Shown: positions 61,690-64,000 of the stretch, in pieces
Position numbering within the stretch: position 1 is the stretch's first letter
How the letters are laid out: every line of letters begins with the position of its first letter
NCBI RefSeq assembly: GCF_023954335.1
Contig: NZ_JAMLIE010000003.1
Span: forward strand, 124,001 to 188,000
Origin: Aquamicrobium sp.
GTDB lineage: Bacteria; Pseudomonadota; Alphaproteobacteria; Rhizobiales; Rhizobiaceae
Length of the DNA stretch: 64,000 nt
Direction: 5' to 3'
Made by a program: the position numbers and the translations under genes
Notes under the pieces: model-generated
The model's input: only the letters and a program-made list of their open reading frames with translations
Told to the model about the DNA's origin: nothing
Database searches by the model: none

Positions 61690-62361
61690 ATGATACAGAG
61701 CTTCGATTTCAGCTTTCTCACCGGCTACCGCCATGTGATCTTCCATGGCATCTACATCACCCTGCTGCTCATCACGGTAGGGGCGGCTCTCGGTCTTGCG
61801 GTGTCGATCCTTTGCACCTGGGCGCGGCTGTTCTGCCCCGCCTGGGTGCGCGCCTTCGTGACGGGCTATGTCGAGTTCGTCCGCAACACGCCCTTCCTCA
61901 TCCAGCTGTTCTTCATCTTCTTCGGCCTGCCCCAGCTCGGCATCAGCATGTCCGAGATGACGGCGGCCGTCGTCGCCATGACGATCAACCTCGGCGCCTA
62001 CGGCACCGAGATCGTCCGCGCCGGCGTGCAGGCGACGCCGGGCGGCCAGTGGGAGGCCGCCGCCAGCCTCGGCATGTCGCGCAACCAGGCGTTCTGGCGC
62101 GTCGTCCTCGTTCCCGCGTTGCAGAAGATGTGGCCGACGCTCTCCTCGCAGATCGTCATCGTCATGCTCGGCTCGGCGGTCGTGTCGCAGATCGCCGTCG
62201 AAGACCTGACCTTCGCCGCCAACTTCATCCAGTCGAGGACGTTCCGCGCCTTCGAGATCTACTTCGTAGTGACGGCGATCTACATCGTCCTCGCCGCGCT
62301 CGTGCGGCTGGCGCTGCGGCTCCTCGGCCGCTGGGTGCTCGGCACGGGGGACGCGTCATGA
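61690..62361 (+). CDS. Polar amino-acid ABC transporter permease (HisM/GlnP type), first
   Basis: This 223-residue inner-membrane permease has the family signature VEFVRNTPFLIQLFFIFFGLP and the EAA loop EAAASLGMSRNQAFWRVVLVPAL. It forms the import channel with the next gene, which it overlaps by 4 bp. Confidence 0.92.
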   Translation: MIQSFDFSFLTGYRHVIFHGIYITLLLITVGAALGLAVSILCTWARLFCPAWVRAFVTGYVEFVRNTPFLIQLFFIFFGLPQLGISMSEMTAAVVAMTINLGAYGTEIVRAGVQATPGGQWEAAASLGMSRNQAFWRVVLVPALQKMWPTLSSQIVIVMLGSAVVSQIAVEDLTFAANFIQSRTFRAFEIYFVVTAIYIVLAALVRLALRLLGRWVLGTGDAS

Positions 62362-63008
62362 CGGATTTCACGCTCCAGCAGATCGTCTACGCCCTCGTGC
62401 TCGGCGCGCGCTGGACGGTGCTGCTGTCGCTCGCGGCGTTTTTCTTCGGCGGCATTCTCGGGCTGGTGCTGATGCTGGGCACCATCTCCCGGCGACGGCT
62501 GGTAAGGCTGCCGGCGCTGGGATTCATCTGGCTCATCCAGGCGACGCCGCTGCTGATGCAGCTCTTCCTGATCTTCTTCGGCCCCGCCCTGCTCGGCAAG
62601 GACATTCCCGCCTGGACGGCGGCCTGCATCGCCCTGACGCTGTGGTCGTCGGCCTATCTGGCGGAAATCTGGCGCGGCTGCGTGCTGGCGGTCCAGAGCG
62701 GACAGACCGAGGCCGCGCTGTGCCTCGGCATGCTGCGGCGCCAGGCCCTTCGCCATGTCGTCTTCCCGCAGGCGATCCGCATGGCGCTGCCGCCGACCGC
62801 GGGTTTTTTCGTCCAGATCGTCAAGAGCACGGCGCTGACCTCGATCGTCGGCTTCACCGAGCTGATGAAGACCGGCAACATCCTGTCCAACGTCACGCTC
62901 GACCCGTTCGTCGTCTACGGCCTGGTGGCGCTCATCTACTTCTGCCTGTGCTACCCGCTGTCGCTCGCCAGCCGCAAAATGGAGACGGTTTTCGATGTCA
63001 CTCGTTAA
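62358..63008 (+). CDS. Polar amino-acid ABC transporter permease, second
   Basis: This 216-residue permease has the signature FIWLIQATPLLMQLFLIFFG and the EAA loop EAALCLGMLRRQALRHVVFPQ. The ATG at 62358 overlaps the preceding stop. It overlaps the ATPase gene by 14 bp, showing tight coupling of the operon. Confidence 0.92.
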   Translation: MTDFTLQQIVYALVLGARWTVLLSLAAFFFGGILGLVLMLGTISRRRLVRLPALGFIWLIQATPLLMQLFLIFFGPALLGKDIPAWTAACIALTLWSSAYLAEIWRGCVLAVQSGQTEAALCLGMLRRQALRHVVFPQAIRMALPPTAGFFVQIVKSTALTSIVGFTELMKTGNILSNVTLDPFVVYGLVALIYFCLCYPLSLASRKMETVFDVTR

Positions 63009-63744
63009 GATCGAGGGGCTGTGCAAGAGCTACGGCGCGCTCGAGGTCCTCCGCGACATCAGCCTCGACATCGAGCGCGGCGAGGTGATCGCGCTGATCG
63101 GCAAGAGCGGCTCGGGAAAGTCCACCTTCCTGCGCTGCATCAACGGGCTCGAGGCGATGAACGCCGGGACGATCCGCGTCGATGGCGAGTTGGTCGAGAC
63201 CGACGAGCGCAAGCTGCAGAAGCTGCGGCTGAAGGTCGGGATGATCTTCCAGCAGTTCAACCTCTTTCCGCATCTCACCGCGCTCGACAACACGGCGCTG
63301 GCGCTCAGGGTCGTCAAGGGCATGAGCGCCGCCGACGCGCGCGCCATCGGCATGGCGCGGCTGGAGAAGGTCGGCCTCGCCCACCGCGCCGATTCCCGGC
63401 CGCACCAGCTTTCCGGCGGCCAGCAGCAGCGCGTGGCGATCGCGCGGGCGCTGGCCATGGACCCGGTGGTGCTGCTGTGCGACGAGGTCACCTCCGCGCT
63501 CGACCCCGAGCTGGTCGAGGAGGTGCTGCAGGTCATCCGCCGGCTGGCCGAGGAAGGGATGACCGTGATCATGGTCACGCACGAGATGTCCTTCGCGCGC
63601 AGCGTGTGCTCGCGGGTCGTCTTCATGCACGAGGGCCGGCTGCACGAGATGGGCCCGCCCGAAGAGGTGTTCGGCAACCCGAGGACGCCGGAGCTGCGCC
63701 AGTTCCTCGGCCAGGCATCGCCATCGGCGGGTGAACGCGCATGA
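62995..63744 (+). CDS. Polar amino-acid ABC transporter ATP-binding protein (GlnQ type)
   Basis: This 249-residue ATPase has Walker A GKSGSGKST at 36-44, MIFQQFNLFPHLTALDN typical of GlnQ/HisP, signature LSGGQQQRV, Walker B VVLLCDEVTSALDPELV and switch MVTHEMSFA. Note Cys in place of the more usual Phe before the Walker B Asp. It is the last transporter gene and overlaps or abuts the deacylase that follows. Confidence 0.93.
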   Translation: MSLVKIEGLCKSYGALEVLRDISLDIERGEVIALIGKSGSGKSTFLRCINGLEAMNAGTIRVDGELVETDERKLQKLRLKVGMIFQQFNLFPHLTALDNTALALRVVKGMSAADARAIGMARLEKVGLAHRADSRPHQLSGGQQQRVAIARALAMDPVVLLCDEVTSALDPELVEEVLQVIRRLAEEGMTVIMVTHEMSFARSVCSRVVFMHEGRLHEMGPPEEVFGNPRTPELRQFLGQASPSAGERA

Positions 63745-63773
63745 CGGCCGACGCAGCATCAGGAGGACAAGCC

Positions 63774-64000
63774 GTGAATTCCGACAGGACCATGATCTCG
63801 ACCGACATCGATTTCGACCGGAAGGGGCTTCAGTTCGGCAAGCTGCGCCTGCCCCATTCGGTGCATCGCTCGGCCTACGGGCATATCCCGATCCCCATCG
63901 CCGTGGCCGCCAACGGCGAGGGACCGACGGTGCTGCTGACCGGCGGGGTGCACGGCGACGAATATGAGGGGCCCATCGCGCTGTCGCGGCTGGCGCGCGA
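63774..64000 (+). CDS. Succinylglutamate desuccinylase/aspartoacylase-family deacylase, 3' end outside window
   Basis: The first 75 residues show the start of an M14-like zinc deacylase: KLRLPHSVHRSAYGHIPIPI and the zinc motif GGVHGDEYEGP (His and Glu ligands). I chose GTG at 63774 because AGGAGG lies seven bases upstream; ATG at 63741, overlapping the ATPase stop, is in the same frame. Relatives include aspartoacylase, AstE and DoeB/EutE, which deacetylates N-acetyl-diaminobutyrate in ectoine degradation. With an amino-acid importer, deacylation of an imported N-acyl amino acid is likely. Confidence 0.8.
   Translation, partial: MNSDRTMISTDIDFDRKGLQFGKLRLPHSVHRSAYGHIPIPIAVAANGEGPTVLLTGGVHGDEYEGPIALSRLAR

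Overview
The window is high-GC, densely coded DNA from a proteobacterium. It is most likely an alphaproteobacterium of the Hyphomicrobiales (Phyllobacteriaceae or Rhizobiaceae type). This is inferred from the GC-rich codon use, small DUF982 and PRC-barrel proteins, the very high density of ABC/TRAP uptake operons each paired with its own regulator, and long runs of 1-8 bp gene overlaps. I see no CRISPR array, insertion sequence, phage gene, rRNA or replication origin. The only tRNA is selenocysteine tRNA.

Layout. (1) 1-2472: the end of a TonB-dependent receptor broken by a 1-nt frameshift. (2) 2489-14470, minus strand: a 13-gene operon facing a GntR regulator at 14715. It holds an isochorismatase-type amidase, two PuuE-like polysaccharide-deacetylase-fold hydrolases, a LeuC/LeuD-like hydro-lyase, an isocitrate-lyase/PEP-mutase-family lyase, a taurine/nitrate-type ABC importer with two permeases, a fumarate-reductase-like flavoprotein and two Asp/Glu-racemase-fold proteins that lack the usual catalytic cysteines. 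I read it as an uncharacterised route that imports a cyclic imide or similar N-heterocycle and degrades it through a (substituted) maleate. (3) 15.5-18.5 kb: small housekeeping or stress-type genes (HIT, DUF982, membrane protein, a 24-residue hydrophobic protein, PRC-barrel) and a possible structured RNA. (4) 18.7-21.7 kb: a secreted caspase-fold protein with about ten TPR-like repeats.

(5) 21.8-32.4 kb: a complete selenocysteine island. selD diverges from fdnG (in-frame UGA at codon 200 with a SECIS-like hairpin), followed by fdnH, fdnI, fdhE, selA, selB and selC. The selB stop codon shares its last base with the first base of tRNA-Sec. The selenoenzyme and the machinery needed to make it therefore sit within 10.6 kb. 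(6) 32.5-37.6 kb: secreted ankyrin protein, membrane diguanylate cyclase and a secreted CHAT-domain protein.

(7) 37.6-64 kb: four uptake/catabolism modules, each with a regulator. These are a GlxA-type AraC regulator with a polyamine-type ABC importer and a proline-racemase-fold enzyme whose second catalytic Cys is Gly; a LacI regulator with a clear operator, ribokinase-like kinase, nucleoside hydrolase and carbohydrate-type ABC importer; a TRAP transporter with FAH hydrolase, SDR and YciI protein, linked to a TetR regulator and an FAD-linked hydroxyacid dehydrogenase by two identical 28-bp palindromes; and an AraC regulator, DUF2520 protein, polar amino-acid ABC importer and the start of an aspartoacylase-like deacylase cut by the window end.
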